Counted from the stretch's first letter, positions 42,301 to 53,500 are shown. The stretch: 64,000 nt of DNA from Bordetella parapertussis (GCA_943331005.2 CALQJX020000012.1:1-64000), one strand, 5' to 3'. The notes: generated by a model not told the origin, from the sequence alone. Program-made: numbers and translations.

Positions 42301-44297
42301 CCTGTACGCGCCACAAAATTGCTATACAATCCAGGGCAAAGACCACCTATGGTCACCATACTGTCGGGACCTATCAATGCCACTACAGGTGGCTGCATTG
42401 CGCTACCCAGATAATAGGTAATAGTATCCAGCTGACCGGGATGCAAACCATAGATACGTATCACACCAGTACATACACCACAATAGGGAGGATCTGTTTT
42501 ATCAAGCGCACGCATAGTGAACGGAGGATTCACCAATGTGAACGGCCCTGCAGGTGGTGTTACACAATATCTGCCATAGCTTACCGTAATATTACTGTAT
42601 ACCGCAGCCATAAGTCCAGTCAGCGTCAGTGAACCATCGGCGGCTACGGTCTGCACCTGCAACGGCTGCAGTACTCCGTTTCGGGTGAATCTTATAGTAT
42701 CTGTATTGCCTGGCGTAAAGCCTGACAATTTTATTGAACCATCATTATAACCACAATATGTAGGATTGGTTATTGCTACTGTAGGCGCAGCAAAAACAGG
42801 CGCAGCAATTGTTACCGGAGCCGAAGAACGGCAACCGCCGCTCGCAGCTGTTATCGTAAGCGCATAGCCACCCGGAGACAGACTATCTGTAAATGGGGCA
42901 ATAACACCTGTAAAAGTCTGTATGGTATCAAAAGGAGTTGTTGCATTAGACACCTTTATACGCCATGGGGCACCACCACTACCGGGTATTACAGATATCG
43001 CACCCTTATTAGTACAGGTAGCAGGAGCAATGAGTGCATAGGCAATTGTTGGTTGCGGCAATACAGTAATGGTGTAGGCTATTGTTTGTGTACCCGCCAG
43101 CGGACAGTTGTTGTCGGTATAGGTCACATAAAAGGTGTATATACCCGGCGTCACGCCTGTTGTGGTCCACGATATCAGACAGTTGGGGGTTGGTGTGCCA
43201 TTGCCGGTCGTGGTAAAGGTCATACCTGTTGGCAACCCCGATGTAGTAACAGTAATATTGTTCGTAGTAACTGCCTGATAAGGAAGAATACGCAAAGTGA
43301 ATGCACCTGTACCTGAACAGATATTAAAGTGCGTACTATCTACAATAGTACCTGCCGATGCGCTGGATAGACTACCATTGGGTGGCGTGTTGGTGCAGGT
43401 CTGCACCAGAAAGGTCATCTCGCGCTGACAGGTCCCTACCAGTACACCACCTCTGTATTCTCTGATATTATAAACCACCAGCGATCGTTGCAAAGCGCTC
43501 GGATTGAAAGAGATCTGCCCGGTCTGCTGATCGAACGACATTGTAGAAACTGCAAGTGGTGCTGCACCTGTATATGGCGAAATATAAGTAACCCATCCAC
43601 CAGGCACAGATGTATTGGTACCATTGGCGCCGGGCACCAGATAGAACCTCAGACTATCTCCATTAGGATCCACTGCACCCGGATTGTAGTTATTGGGAGT
43701 AGACAAACAGAAGAATGGCGTAGGTACATTGGTCAGCGCCGGACTGGAATTATTTACTGTAAGATTATTCAGTGTATCTACCAGCTGTATGTATGTTACA
43801 GGCGTACTTGGTATATTAGTGATAGACAAGGCTCGCCCTGCTATAGTAGTCCCCAGCCTTCCGGTATATATGAAACGCCATACCGAAGAGGTAGTGGGCA
43901 AGGTATAGTTAGCAGTGTAAACAAATTTCTTGATACCGGGAGTTGTGTAACTAAGACTGGTACACTGCGTCATGGAAAGATAGGAAGGACATACCGGAGT
44001 GATCTCTACGCCGGCCGTTGGCGGCTGTATGCCCAGAGTTATAGAATCTACCCTTACATTACCATTGTAAATGTATACCCTGGGCGTGTTGGTAGATAAT
44101 GCACCAAAAGATGTAGAAGAACCTGACGAACCGCAATCTCCATAAGCCACCAAAGTCACCTTGTATGTATTGCCCGAAACATGCGTATAGAACAGATCCA
44201 TACCTACCAGATGGTTGGCAAATGACAACCTGCCCGCTACCAGCAAGAGCAGCAGCAGCAAGAATCTACGACACAAATTTTGCAAACAAAAATTCAT
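39372..44297 (-). CDS. Giant T9SS type B (CHU_C) surface protein with eight 91-residue repeats
   Basis: The 1641-residue product is probably exported by the T9SS and attached outside the cell. Order: signal peptide (1-27, RLSFA cleavage); an N-terminal domain (about 28-300, NHLVGMDLFYTHV...YGDCGSSG) shared with the next paralogue; Ig-like region (about 320-505); eight tandem repeats of about 91 residues (about 508-1226), each with YCGxCxG, GLxPGQTDTI, ITGLCAGLYxNF and VARTGGVCVSN-LGP; three PKD domains (about 1230-1480); and a CHU_C tail (about 1555-1641, CYIDIPNAFTPNEDGINDYF, IYNRWGQLIFE). Role inferred: adhesion or matrix. The first repeat is diverged. Confidence 0.93.
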   Translation of the reverse strand: MNFCLQNLCRRFLLLLLLLVAGRLSFANHLVGMDLFYTHVSGNTYKVTLVAYGDCGSSGSSTSFGALSTNTPRVYIYNGNVRVDSITLGIQPPTAGVEITPVCPSYLSMTQCTSLSYTTPGIKKFVYTANYTLPTTSSVWRFIYTGRLGTTIAGRALSITNIPSTPVTYIQLVDTLNNLTVNNSSPALTNVPTPFFCLSTPNNYNPGAVDPNGDSLRFYLVPGANGTNTSVPGGWVTYISPYTGAAPLAVSTMSFDQQTGQISFNPSALQRSLVVYNIREYRGGVLVGTCQREMTFLVQTCTNTPPNGSLSSASAGTIVDSTHFNICSGTGAFTLRILPYQAVTTNNITVTTSGLPTGMTFTTTGNGTPTPNCLISWTTTGVTPGIYTFYVTYTDNNCPLAGTQTIAYTITVLPQPTIAYALIAPATCTNKGAISVIPGSGGAPWRIKVSNATTPFDTIQTFTGVIAPFTDSLSPGGYALTITAASGGCRSSAPVTIAAPVFAAPTVAITNPTYCGYNDGSIKLSGFTPGNTDTIRFTRNGVLQPLQVQTVAADGSLTLTGLMAAVYSNITVSYGRYCVTPPAGPFTLVNPPFTMRALDKTDPPYCGVCTGVIRIYGLHPGQLDTITYYLGSAMQPPVVALIGPDSMVTIGGLCPGLYSNFVARTGGICISNVLGPITLTAPPFTARTTTHTNPFYCGVCNGTLTIYGLHPYQTDTISYLKDGVAQPVVVRTIGADSTVLLTGLCAGIYSNIVVRTAGVCVSNVLGPDTLSVPPFTMRALTFTNPPYCGVCTGTITLYGLYPGQTDTVNYTKGGVPQPPKIQLVGPDSTITITGLCAGLYDNFVARTAGICVSNTLGPANLTVPPFTMRAITTVNPDYCGICNGVIRLYGLYPGQTDTVTYTKGGVPQPPKIQLVGPDSIITITGLCAGTYENFVARTGGVCVSNTLGPVTLTVPPFTMRALSHTNPPYCGICTGTITIYGLHPGQTDTVTYTKGGVPQPPKIQFVGADSTITITGLCAGLYDNFVARTGGVCVSNTLGPVSLTVPPFTMSSLTFTNPPYCGICTGTITLRGLYPGQTDSISFTKDGAPFPIVVQMVAADSTITITGLCAGLYDNFVARTGGVCVSNTLGPANLTVPPFTMRAITYTNATKCGWCDGKIRLWGLYPGQTDTITYKRNGVAQSPVIATIGTDSIVYINGLCDGVYSDFIARTGGVCESNVLGPITLVDPPITAGFNFVLLENCKADTAFFTNTSTPAADLTYEWHFGDGTISTAIDPQHIYTLPGTYNVTLIITNTKCVDSISKKIVIANIVKAGFTNDPDSFVCTGAPISFTNTSLGVDMKYAWSFGDGVKATTANPVHVYSNTGTYNIVMALSNYVPCRDTARAVMIVDSISAVSIKLTDSVLCDGHTVTFTGIFAGIGNTGIKWTFGDGSTIYDQNPVMHSFESDGNLTVRFDAFYRACPDTFANKKVWVFSHPQTYLGADTSICPGGNPITLADNNYNGVPGMRWVWSTGEKTNAIKITTPGSYWARMIVDGCTATDTIEVKQDCYIDIPNAFTPNEDGINDYFLPRPLLAKGLATFKLSIYNRWGQLIFETEQIEGRGWDGKLNGVEQPEGVFVYKLDATFKDGQIENRQGNITLIR
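40620..42780 (-). repeat. Tandem 273-bp coding repeats (eight units)
   Basis: Eight units of about 273 bases encoding 91 residues within the 39372-44297 gene. Unit length was checked between two units whose CCGCAATATGGCGGA words start 273 bases apart (41113 and 41386). Cys and Gly positions are nearly invariant, while many third codon positions differ. Confidence 0.85.
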
Positions 44298-44385
44298 AAA
44301 CAGATAGTATTCAGGGTTCAGGTCGGCATTTAACTTATAAAGATATATACTAAAATCGGGGGCAAAAAATTTAATTTATCCACAA

Positions 44386-44414
44386 AAAAACCGCCCATTG
44401 TAAGTGCGGTTTTT
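44386..44414 (-). terminator. Terminator after the 44437-47784 gene
   Basis: Stem AAAAACCGC/GCGGTTTTT with an 11-base loop; on the minus strand it is followed by a T run. It lies 23 bases beyond the stop codon of the 1115-residue CHU_C gene, before the next same-strand paralogue. Confidence 0.8.
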
Positions 44415-44436
44415 ATAACAATTATATGACAAAATA

Positions 44437-47400
44437 TTATTTAAGGAGCGTAATATTTCCTTTGTGCTGCTCTATCATACCATCCTTGAAAGTGACATCT
44501 ATTGAATAGATATAAACACCCGATGGCTGTGGCTGACCGTTCATAGCGCCATCCCAACCCTGACCTTCTGTTTTAGAAGTTTCATAGATCAGCTGACCCC
44601 AACGGTTGAAGATGGACATTTTGAAAGCAACAACACCCTTGGTCAGTATGCCGCGTGGGAAGAAGAAATCGTTCACGCCATCACCATTTGGGGTAAACAC
44701 GTTTGGCACATCTACGTAACAATCTTTTCTTACATAAACAGTATCACTGCTTGCACAACCATCTACAGTGATGGTAGCAACATAGGTACCAGGCTTGGTT
44801 ACAGTTAGTTTAGATGACCTTTCGGTTTCGTCTGTGTTCCAGCGCCATTTAGCTTTCGGATTGGTATTATTACGATCATCAGAAAGAACAATAGGGCTGC
44901 TGCCCGGACACATTGCGGTATCAGGACCCAGATAGATACCAGGTACATCAAATACAAACAGTTTGGCAGAAGCATTCTTTTCAGGACAAGCCCTGAACTT
45001 AGCATTAAAGTTGATCGTGTAGTTACCTGCAGCATCAAATGAGTGCATGAGTGGATTCACATTGTTCATTGCAAAACCATCAGATATTGTCCAGGCATTG
45101 CTCAGCTGGCCACTGGTTGTATAGTAGGCACTTACTGTAACTGCCTGTCCGCGGCACAATGCAGTTGCATCGCCGGATACTTTCAGTGTAAGGATACTGT
45201 TGGAGTCAACAATGATCTTTTTCACCATCGTATCATAACAGTTCAGACCCAGTGTATTATTGTGTGCAACCAGCATTGTACTGTACGTACCCACATTGGT
45301 ATAGGCATGAGCTATATCGGTTGTTGTGCCACTTGTACCGTCACTGAAATACCAGGTATAATCAGGATTTGTGCCTGTAGACAGGTTAGTATAATTCACT
45401 TTATCTATCTGACAAACAAAGTCTGTAGGACTCTGAGAGAAATCAGCCTTGATATAGTGGTTCAGATTCAGCTGCAAGCTATCTGCAACAGTACATTTTG
45501 TATTGGTAGCAGTAAGTTTGATGGTGTAGGAAGCACCGATAGTGTTAGTGTATACATGTACAGGGTTGATCTCAGTTGAAGTACCACCATCTCCGAAATC
45601 CCACTGATAAGTAAGATCAGATGCAGGAGTAGACAGGTTAGTGAGAATGAGCGTATCGCCCTTACAACCACGATGAATCACTGTATCAAAATCTGCATTG
45701 ATAGGAGGCGCAGTAAGATTCAGCACATCAAGCAGTGTAGCTGTACAGTTCCCTGCAGTTTTCACAGTGAATGTAGTATATGTGCCTTCACACAGTCCAG
45801 GTAACTTGATCGTACTATCACCGGTAACATAGAAAGCAACAGGAGGCTGAGGTACACCATCTTTATTGAAGGTTACTGTATCCAGCTGATCAGGATGTAA
45901 ACCATACAATTTGATCCAGCCATCGCAGAATCCGCATTTTGAAGGATCCTGATAAGCAGTGGCCCTCAGCGTGAACGGAGGATCTACGAGTGTAATAGGA
46001 CCTATTGGCAATGAAGTACAGTAGCCGTAACGCACTACAATGTTTGAATAGACGCCGGACCTGAGGTTTGGTATTGTAAGAGAACCTGCAGCAGATACAG
46101 GTAAGATCAATGGTGTCTGTGGAATACCGAACCTATCATATGTAATAGTATCAATACCACTGGTGTTCAGATTATCCAGCACTATAGCACCATCGTTCTT
46201 ACCACAATAGGTAGGATCATATTTGGTAGGTACTGGTACTATGCGTGGCGGAGTAGCAACAGTTACAGTATCAGTAAGACTGCATTCTGTGGATACGTTT
46301 GTAAATATTATATACACATAGGTTCCCGGATCACGATAATCGAGCACAGGAACAGTTGTTGTATAGGTCGCAACGGTATCTGTTGGTATTGGCAATGCAG
46401 GGTTGCGCACTTTAATGGTCCAGGGACTGCCCTGACCACCCGGAGCGGCTGTTATAATTGCTTTTGATGTACACTGCAGCGGAGTAGTAATTGTAGCCAC
46501 AATTGCAGGTACAGGTAAAATAGTAATGGTATATGCGATAGTATTATAACCATTAATAGGGCAGGCATCATCCCTCATGATAAGGAAGAATGTGTATACA
46601 CCCGGAGTCATGGCTGATGCATTACCTATAAACTTACAGGTAGGTGTTGAAGTACCATTACCTGTGACAGAGAAAGTGATACCAGTGGGTAGACCTGTTG
46701 CAGAACAGGTGATCTTGTATGTTGGGTTGGTAGATGTTGGACGAACTGTTAGTGAGAAGTTGCCTGAATTACCACATACGTGATAGGTTGTTGGTCCATC
46801 TGGCACAAGTACGCCAGTATCAAGCGCAACGCCGGGGTTGGGTGATGGAGTAGGACAGTTTTGCACAAGGAATGTCATTTCTCGCTGGAATGTACCTACA
46901 AGAGAGCCTCCCCGATACTCACTGATCTTATAAACAACAATTGCTCGTTGCAGGAAGTTAGGATTAAAACATACCTGACCATTTACAGTATTGAATGTAT
47001 AACTACCGGTTGCAACCCTCAAAGGTGTAGTTGCGGAGATGGGCGTAGTGCCATATGCCATTACTGTTGATGTATAGGTAACTGGTGTGCCCGGAGTAGT
47101 ACAGTTGGTAGACCCGCTTTGGGCGGTAACAAGATCGAACCGTAAACTATCTCCTTCACCATCTATTGCACCTGGTGTATAACAAATAGGCGTGTTCAGA
47201 CAAAAGAACGGGGTAGGAACAACTGTAAGATTGGCACAGGTATTGGTGTATATGGTGTTATTCAAAGTAGCTTCCAACTGCAGTGTTGTGCCAGCGCCAA
47301 TGTTTGTTATGGCAGCAGCACGACCTGCACTTCCACTTGCACCTAAGTTACCATTGAATACAAAACGCCAGTTGGTAGATGTATTGGGCAATGTAACTAT

Positions 47401-47784
47401 CGTATCATAAACAAACTTCTTGATACCAGGAATTGCGAAAGAGGTGTTTGTACACTGTGTACGCAACAATGAGTCTGGGCATACAGGTGTTATCTCAGTA
47501 CCTGCAGAAGGTGCTTTTACCCTCAGATCATATGACTGCCAGAAAGTAGCACCATCATAGATACATACCTGCGGACGAGCACCGGGCAAGCCTGCAAATG
47601 CACCGGCACTGGCAGGGCCACAGTCGCCATACAAAACCACCGTAACCCTATACTGCAGGCCACCGATCGATGAATAATAAATGTCAGCTCCCACAATGTG
47701 AGAGGCAAAAGCTTTATCTCCACAGAAGAAAATTGCGACCACAAGGATCAGACTGCGAAAGAAGACAGGTAGTGTTCTATTCAT
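44437..47784 (-). CDS. T9SS type B (CHU_C) surface protein, two-repeat paralogue
   Basis: The 1115-residue product has the same architecture as its downstream neighbour. Signal peptide 1-28 (DKAFA), N-terminal domain (ASHIVGADIYYSSIGGLQYRV...YGDCGPASA), Ig-like region, two 91-residue-type repeats (about 510-700; PTYCGKNDG and PSKCGFCDGWIKLYGLHPDQLDT), three PKD domains (DLTYQWDFGDGGTSTEINPVHVY and similar), and a CHU_C tail (CYVDVPNVFTPNGDGVNDFF, IFNRWGQLIYE). It precedes the longer paralogue in the same orientation, separated by 139 bases and a terminator. The pair arose by tandem duplication followed by repeat expansion or loss. Role inferred: surface adhesion or matrix. Confidence 0.93.
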   Translation of the reverse strand: MNRTLPVFFRSLILVVAIFFCGDKAFASHIVGADIYYSSIGGLQYRVTVVLYGDCGPASAGAFAGLPGARPQVCIYDGATFWQSYDLRVKAPSAGTEITPVCPDSLLRTQCTNTSFAIPGIKKFVYDTIVTLPNTSTNWRFVFNGNLGASGSAGRAAAITNIGAGTTLQLEATLNNTIYTNTCANLTVVPTPFFCLNTPICYTPGAIDGEGDSLRFDLVTAQSGSTNCTTPGTPVTYTSTVMAYGTTPISATTPLRVATGSYTFNTVNGQVCFNPNFLQRAIVVYKISEYRGGSLVGTFQREMTFLVQNCPTPSPNPGVALDTGVLVPDGPTTYHVCGNSGNFSLTVRPTSTNPTYKITCSATGLPTGITFSVTGNGTSTPTCKFIGNASAMTPGVYTFFLIMRDDACPINGYNTIAYTITILPVPAIVATITTPLQCTSKAIITAAPGGQGSPWTIKVRNPALPIPTDTVATYTTTVPVLDYRDPGTYVYIIFTNVSTECSLTDTVTVATPPRIVPVPTKYDPTYCGKNDGAIVLDNLNTSGIDTITYDRFGIPQTPLILPVSAAGSLTIPNLRSGVYSNIVVRYGYCTSLPIGPITLVDPPFTLRATAYQDPSKCGFCDGWIKLYGLHPDQLDTVTFNKDGVPQPPVAFYVTGDSTIKLPGLCEGTYTTFTVKTAGNCTATLLDVLNLTAPPINADFDTVIHRGCKGDTLILTNLSTPASDLTYQWDFGDGGTSTEINPVHVYTNTIGASYTIKLTATNTKCTVADSLQLNLNHYIKADFSQSPTDFVCQIDKVNYTNLSTGTNPDYTWYFSDGTSGTTTDIAHAYTNVGTYSTMLVAHNNTLGLNCYDTMVKKIIVDSNSILTLKVSGDATALCRGQAVTVSAYYTTSGQLSNAWTISDGFAMNNVNPLMHSFDAAGNYTINFNAKFRACPEKNASAKLFVFDVPGIYLGPDTAMCPGSSPIVLSDDRNNTNPKAKWRWNTDETERSSKLTVTKPGTYVATITVDGCASSDTVYVRKDCYVDVPNVFTPNGDGVNDFFFPRGILTKGVVAFKMSIFNRWGQLIYETSKTEGQGWDGAMNGQPQPSGVYIYSIDVTFKDGMIEQHKGNITLLK
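45690..46255 (-). repeat. Two diverged copies of the 91-residue repeat
   Basis: Two coding units within the 44437-47784 gene, sharing the CG-x-C/N-DG, GLHPDQLD and GLCEGTY words with the eight-unit array downstream. The first unit lacks the second cysteine of the CGxC pair. Confidence 0.75.
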
Positions 47785-48180
47785 AATAATATCAATAAGA
47801 ATGTTACGGTTTTACGTATTACAACAAACTAAGTAGACGGTCAAAACCCGAAAATAGTTTGCCAAAGGGTAAAAATAAAATATTTCATTGAATAAAAAAC
47901 AATATCACATGCTTTTATTCAGCATACACATTACAAGCACCTAACACATATTTTATTTACAGATTTTTTATTTCCAGCTAATATTCAATACTCGCACATT
48001 TAAACAAGCAAACTCAACAAAACCAACGAACACATTAATAGAAAAATATTATTTAATAAAAGCAAATACACATGAAAAACAAAAAAAATCACACATTCTT
48101 CCCCTTAACATGATTAATTTCTGTTTTTCTATCAGATTCGGTAATTTAGCAACCTCTTAAAACGAATTTAATTATCCACA
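47785..48180. other. AT-rich divergent intergenic region
   Basis: About 395 bases between the CHU_C gene (minus) and aconitase (plus). Strongly AT-rich with no ORF or RNA gene recognised. A 7-of-8 -7 box (TAATTTAG, 48142-48149) lies 31 bases before the aconitase ATG. Confidence 0.65.
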
Positions 48181-50448
48181 ATGGCATTCGATATTGATCT
48201 CATCAGCAAAATCTATGGACAATTACCTGGCAAGGTAGCCGCCGCCCGCACTTTATTGGGCCGCCCGCTTACCCTTGCAGAGAAGGTATTATACGCTCAC
48301 TCGTATGAAACGCCAACCAGTGCTTATGCACGTGGCAAAGATTACGTAAACTTCTCGCCAGACCGCGTAGCTATGCAGGACGCAACAGCCCAGATGGCGC
48401 TGCTACAGTTCAGTACCTGCGGCCGCAATCAGGTTGCCGTACCAAGTACGGTGCATTGCGATCACCTTATTCAGGCAAAAACAGGCGCAGTTTCCGATCT
48501 GGCTACAGCTACAGACGTGAACAAAGAAGTTTATGACTTCCTCGCTTCTATATCTAATAAGTATGGTATTGGTTTTTGGCGCGCAGGCGCGGGTATCATT
48601 CACCAGGTAGTGCTTGAAAACTATGCATTCCCCGGCGGTATGATGATCGGTACAGATAGCCATACGCCAAACGCCGGTGGTCTGGGTATGATCGCTATAG
48701 GTGTTGGTGGAGCTGATGCAGTTGATGTTATGGCTGGTTTGCCATGGGAGCTGAAAATGCCTAAACTGATAGGTGTGAAGCTCACAGGCAAAATGAGCGG
48801 CTGGACATCTGCAAAAGACATTATCCTGAAAGTAGCTGGTATACTCACAGTAAAAGGTGGTACAGGTGCTATAGTAGAATACTTTGGCGAAGGCGCAGAA
48901 AGCCTGAGCTGTACAGGTAAGGCTACTATCTGTAACATGGGTGCTGAGATAGGTGCTACCTGCTCTATGTTCGCCTATGACGAGAAAATGGCTGACTACC
49001 TGCGTGGTACCAACCGTGCCGATGTTGCCGAACTGGCTAACGGTGTAGCTGCAGATCTTCGCCCTGATGCGGAAGTATACAGCGATCCTGCTAAATATTA
49101 CGATCAGCTTATCGAGATCAACCTCAATGAACTGGAACCATATGTAAATGGTCCTTTCACTCCGGATCTGGCTACTCCTATCAGCGAAATGGCTGCTGCA
49201 GTAAAAGCAAACGGCTGGCCTGACCAGGTAGAAGTTGCCCTTATCGGCTCTTGCACTAACTCTTCTTATGAAGATATCTCCCGTTCTGCATTCATTGCAA
49301 AGAACGCAATGGACAAAGGGCTGAAAGCTAAGAGTGAATTCACGATCACTCCGGGTTCGGAAATGGTTCGTTTCACTATCGAGCGCGATGGCTTCCTCAA
49401 AACATTCGACAAAATGGGCGGTGTGGTACTAGCAAACGCTTGTGGTCCTTGTATAGGTCAGTGGGCTCGCCACGTAACCGACCCAGCTAAGAAAAACACG
49501 ATCGTTACTTCTTTCAACCGCAACTTCGCAAAACGTAACGATGGTCTTGCTTCTACGCACGCATTCGTTGCTTCTCCTGAAATAGTTACTGCTTTCGCAA
49601 TCTCCGGCAGCCTTTCTTTCAATCCGCTGAAAGACAAACTGGTAAACGAGAATGGCGAAGAAGTAATGCTCGATGAACCGGTAGGTGCAGAAATGCCGCC
49701 TAAAGGTTTCGATGTGGAAGATCCGGGTTATGATGCTCCGGCAGCAGATGGTTCAGGCGTACAGGTTATTGTTAGCCCTACAAGCGACCGTCTGCAGTTG
49801 CTCGCTCCTTTCGCTGCATGGAATGGTGCCGACTACAAAGGCCTTCAGCTGCTCATAAAAGCACATGGCAAGTGTACCACCGACCATATATCAATGGCTG
49901 GTCCATGGCTGAAATACCGTGGTCACCTCGACAATATCTCTAACAACATGCTGATTGGCGCTATCAATGCCTTCAACATGGATACCAATAAAGTAAAGAA
50001 CCAGATCGACGGCTCTTATGACGAAGTACCAAAAGTACAGCGTGCATACAAAGCTGCAGGAATGGGTAGCATAGTAGTTGGCGATGAGAACTATGGCGAA
50101 GGCAGCAGCCGCGAGCACGCAGCTATGGAACCACGTCACCTGGGCGTAAACGTGATACTGGTGAAGAGCTTCGCACGTATCCACGAAACAAACCTCAAAA
50201 AACAGGGTATGCTGGCAATCACCTTCGCAGATAAGGCCGATTATGACCTGATCCAGGAAGATGACAAAATAGACGTAGTAGGTCTTACAAGTTTTGTTCC
50301 GGGTAAACAGCTTACAGTGGTACTGAACCACAAAGATGGCAGCACGAACGAAATAACTGTAAACCACACTTACAACGAACAGCAGATAGAGTGGTTCAAA
50401 GCCGGCGGTGCACTGAACGTAATCAGGAGCGAATTCGCAGCACGATAA
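48181..50448 (+). CDS. Aconitate hydratase, mitochondrial type
   Basis: TCA-cycle [4Fe-4S] enzyme converting citrate to isocitrate. The 755-residue product matches the mitochondrial (ACO2-like) type rather than Acn[11 protein letters not shown] near 95-104, [16 protein letters not shown], cluster cysteines Cys358 ([11 protein letters not shown]), Cys421 and Cys424 ([10 protein letters not shown]), [13 protein letters not shown], and the swivel domain (about 570-755) with [15 protein letters not shown] and [16 protein letters not shown]. Codon use appears normal. Followed by a clear terminator. Confidence 0.98.
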   Translation: MAFDIDLISKIYGQLPGKVAAARTLLGRPLTLAEKVLYAHSYETPTSAYARGKDYVNFSPDRVAMQDATAQMALLQFSTCGRNQVAVPSTVHCDHLIQAKTGAVSDLATATDVNKEVYDFLASISNKYGIGFWRAGAGIIHQVVLENYAFPGGMMIGTDSHTPNAGGLGMIAIGVGGADAVDVMAGLPWELKMPKLIGVKLTGKMSGWTSAKDIILKVAGILTVKGGTGAIVEYFGEGAESLSCTGKATICNMGAEIGATCSMFAYDEKMADYLRGTNRADVAELANGVAADLRPDAEVYSDPAKYYDQLIEINLNELEPYVNGPFTPDLATPISEMAAAVKANGWPDQVEVALIGSCTNSSYEDISRSAFIAKNAMDKGLKAKSEFTITPGSEMVRFTIERDGFLKTFDKMGGVVLANACGPCIGQWARHVTDPAKKNTIVTSFNRNFAKRNDGLASTHAFVASPEIVTAFAISGSLSFNPLKDKLVNENGEEVMLDEPVGAEMPPKGFDVEDPGYDAPAADGSGVQVIVSPTSDRLQLLAPFAAWNGADYKGLQLLIKAHGKCTTDHISMAGPWLKYRGHLDNISNNMLIGAINAFNMDTNKVKNQIDGSYDEVPKVQRAYKAAGMGSIVVGDENYGEGSSREHAAMEPRHLGVNVILVKSFARIHETNLKKQGMLAITFADKADYDLIQEDDKIDVVGLTSFVPGKQLTVVLNHKDGSTNEITVNHTYNEQQIEWFKAGGALNVIRSEFAAR

Positions 50449-50471
50449 TCTCTGATATTTATTATTTTCAG

Positions 50472-50497
50472 AAAGCCCGCCTTTGTGGCGGGCTTTT
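50472..50497 (+). terminator. Terminator after aconitase
   Basis: A 10-bp stem AAAGCCCGCC/GGCGGGCTTT with a 5-base loop, followed by TTCTATTT; 23 bases after the stop codon. Confidence 0.9.
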
Positions 50498-50598
50498 CTA
50501 TTTCATACAGACACCTACTCACACCCCTAACTATAGCCAAATTTTTATATTCTCTGATAATTTAACTAATTTCAACACCTATTAAAGCACAATTAAAC

Positions 50599-53500
50599 AT
50601 GAGAAAATTCTTTACATGTATCGCGTTGTTATTGTTCGTTAGTATACAGGGGCTATATGCAAATGCTCCGGCTATATGGACATCTGTACCAATCAGTCAG
50701 GCACCGCCGAAACATCTGCTACGTATGCCACCATCAGAGTATGTGGTGTTTCAGCTCGATGTGGCCACATTGAAAAATCAGCTTTGGGCGCTCCCTTCAG
50801 ATCATGCACACGCACAACTGATGCAATTACCCATGGGCGATGGTACTTTCCGCGAGTTCAGAGTTTGGGAAACATCCATGATGCCTTCTTCCCTTTCGGC
50901 TCAGTTCCCGAACATTAAGACATTTACTGCAGAAGCAGCCAGCGACAGCCGCATTACTGCCAAACTGGACTTCACAGAGTTTGGATTCCACGCAGCCATA
51001 TTCGAAGGCGAGAAAGTGTCTTTTGTAGACCCTTACGACAACCTTAACGATGGCTATTATTTAGTGCACTACAAAAACGATGAAGACCGTCCTTTCTCTC
51101 AGCGTATGAGGTGCGAAGTACATGCCGACAACGAAATGAGCCCTGCAGGTGCACATATGGAGACCTTGCAGTCACTGTTGCCTGCTACAAACCTCTACAA
51201 AGTAAAACTGATAGATCCGTCTGGCAGCACTGCTGCCCCATTGAGCCCAACTACTTCCGGCTCAGGTGATCCGCAGGCACTAACTGTGAATGGCGCTACT
51301 TTGCGTACTTACAGATTGGCACTGTCTGCCAATAACTGGTATTGCCGAGCGGCAACCGGCCTCACCACTCCTACTATCGGCCAGTGCTTCAGCACCATGA
51401 CCACTAGTATGAACCGTGTGAACGGAGTATACAACAGAGAGCTTTCAGTGCAGCTGAACTTTGCAGCAAATGAGAACCTCATTATATGGCCAACAGCTAC
51501 CGGCAGCTCCAACGGAGCTGACCCGTTCGATGCAATAAATACCAATGCAAACTCCTGTATTTCACAAAACCAAACAACCTGCAATGCACGTATTGGCTCA
51601 GCCAACTTCGATGTAGGCCACGTATTCACTACAGGTGCAGGTGGTTTGGCCAGCCTCGGTGTTATCTGTAACAACTCTTTCAAAGCACAAGGTGCTACAG
51701 GTTCTTCTGTTCCTGTTGGCGATGCTTATGACATTGACTATGTGTGCCATGAATTGGGCCACCAGTTCGGCTCCAGCCACACCTTCAATAACAACCTCGA
51801 CGGTTCCTGCGGTGGCAATGCTTCATCTACACATGCATACGAACCTGCAAGTGGCGCTACAATAATGGATTATGCGGGCATCTGTAACCCCGACAACGTA
51901 CAGGCAAACAGTGACCCATATTTCAGCATTAACAGTCTGGAGCAGATACAGGCGCATATGGCCGGCTCTGGCGGCACTTGTGCAGCTACCGCTGCTGCAC
52001 CACATGCACCTGCAACTATTGCTACTTTTACAGCTACTTATAATATCCCTTACAAAACTCCTTTCGAGCTTACCAGCCCTGTGGCAACAGCCAGCGGTGG
52101 TGATACTGCCATAACCTATGGCTGGTGTCAGTACAATCTCGGTGATTTCGGCAAAAGGCTGAACCAGACTTTTATTCTAGGACCAATATTCCGCAGCTAT
52201 CAACCGGTTTATACACCTACAAGGATCTTCCCAAGGCTCAGCAATGTACTTTCAGGAGTACTCAGCAATACTGGTGAAAAAGCACCGGATACTACCCGCT
52301 TCCTGACCTTTAAAACTGTTATCCGTAACGTACAGGCAGGCATGGGCTGCTTCAGGATCCCTGACGACAGTATTCACATCAATGCATCTACTACCGGTAC
52401 TGCAAATGGTTATGCAGGCTTCAAAGTTACCAGCCAGAACACTACCGGCATTGTATATACAGGCGGTAGCACTCAGGCAGTTACCTGGAATGTGGTAGGC
52501 ACCAACAACCCTCCGGTAAGCGCTGCCAACGTTACTATCTTTATGTCTGTTGATGGCGGCAATACTTGGCCCTATACAATAGGCACTTTCCCTAATACAG
52601 GTACAGCCAGCGTTTCTATTCCTAACCCGGGTACATCATCTGCAACATCCAGGATAAAAGTAAAGGGCACAGGCAACGTATTCTTCAACATCAACTCCAA
52701 CAACTTCACTGTGAACCCGGGCGCAACTACTGCACCTGTTACGGGCACTTTCACCGTTTGCGCAGGTGGCACTACAACGCTTGCCGATGCTACGCCGGGT
52801 GGCACATGGACCAGCAGCACACCGGCTGTAGCTACAGTTGGCACAGGTTCTGGTATAGTTACAGGCATTAGTGCAGGTACTACTACCATCACTTACAATG
52901 TAGGTTCAGGTCCGGCTACTGCAGTGGTTACTGTAATAGCGGCTCCTGCCACTCCTTCAGCTATTAGTGGCAGCAGCGTTGTTTGTACAGGCACTCCCGA
53001 CACACTCAGTTCGGCATCAACAGGTGGCGTATGGAGCAGTACCACACCAGCTATTGCTACAGTTGGCGCAGCTACCGGAATAGTTACAGGCATTTCAAAC
53101 GGTACAGCTACAATATCATACACCATAACCAACGCATGTGGCGCTGCTGCTGCAACCAAAGTAGTTACAGTCAGCATACCTACAGCAGTAGCTGCTATTG
53201 GTGGTACTCTTTCTTTCTGCGAAGGCGCAAATTCAGCACTTACCAATGTCACTCCGTCCGGCGCGTGGAGCAGCAGTAATATAGCTGTTGCTACAATTGG
53301 CGTAACCGGTATTACAACCGGCCTCACAGGTGGTAACAGCACTATCCGCTATACGGTTACCAATGCATTGGGATGCGTTTCATCTTCCTCAGCCATTGTT
53401 ACTGTAAATGCGCTGCCAGCGGCAGCAACTACGCCGTCAGGCACTGTAACAATATGCACAGGCGGCACCGTACTGCTCACGGCAGCACCTGCTACCGCAG

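Noticed and set aside
43488..44099. 203-codon plus-strand ORF inside the giant CHU_C gene
   Set aside because: Opposite a domain-defined CDS, rich in Cys, Arg and Ser as expected for antisense of this composition.
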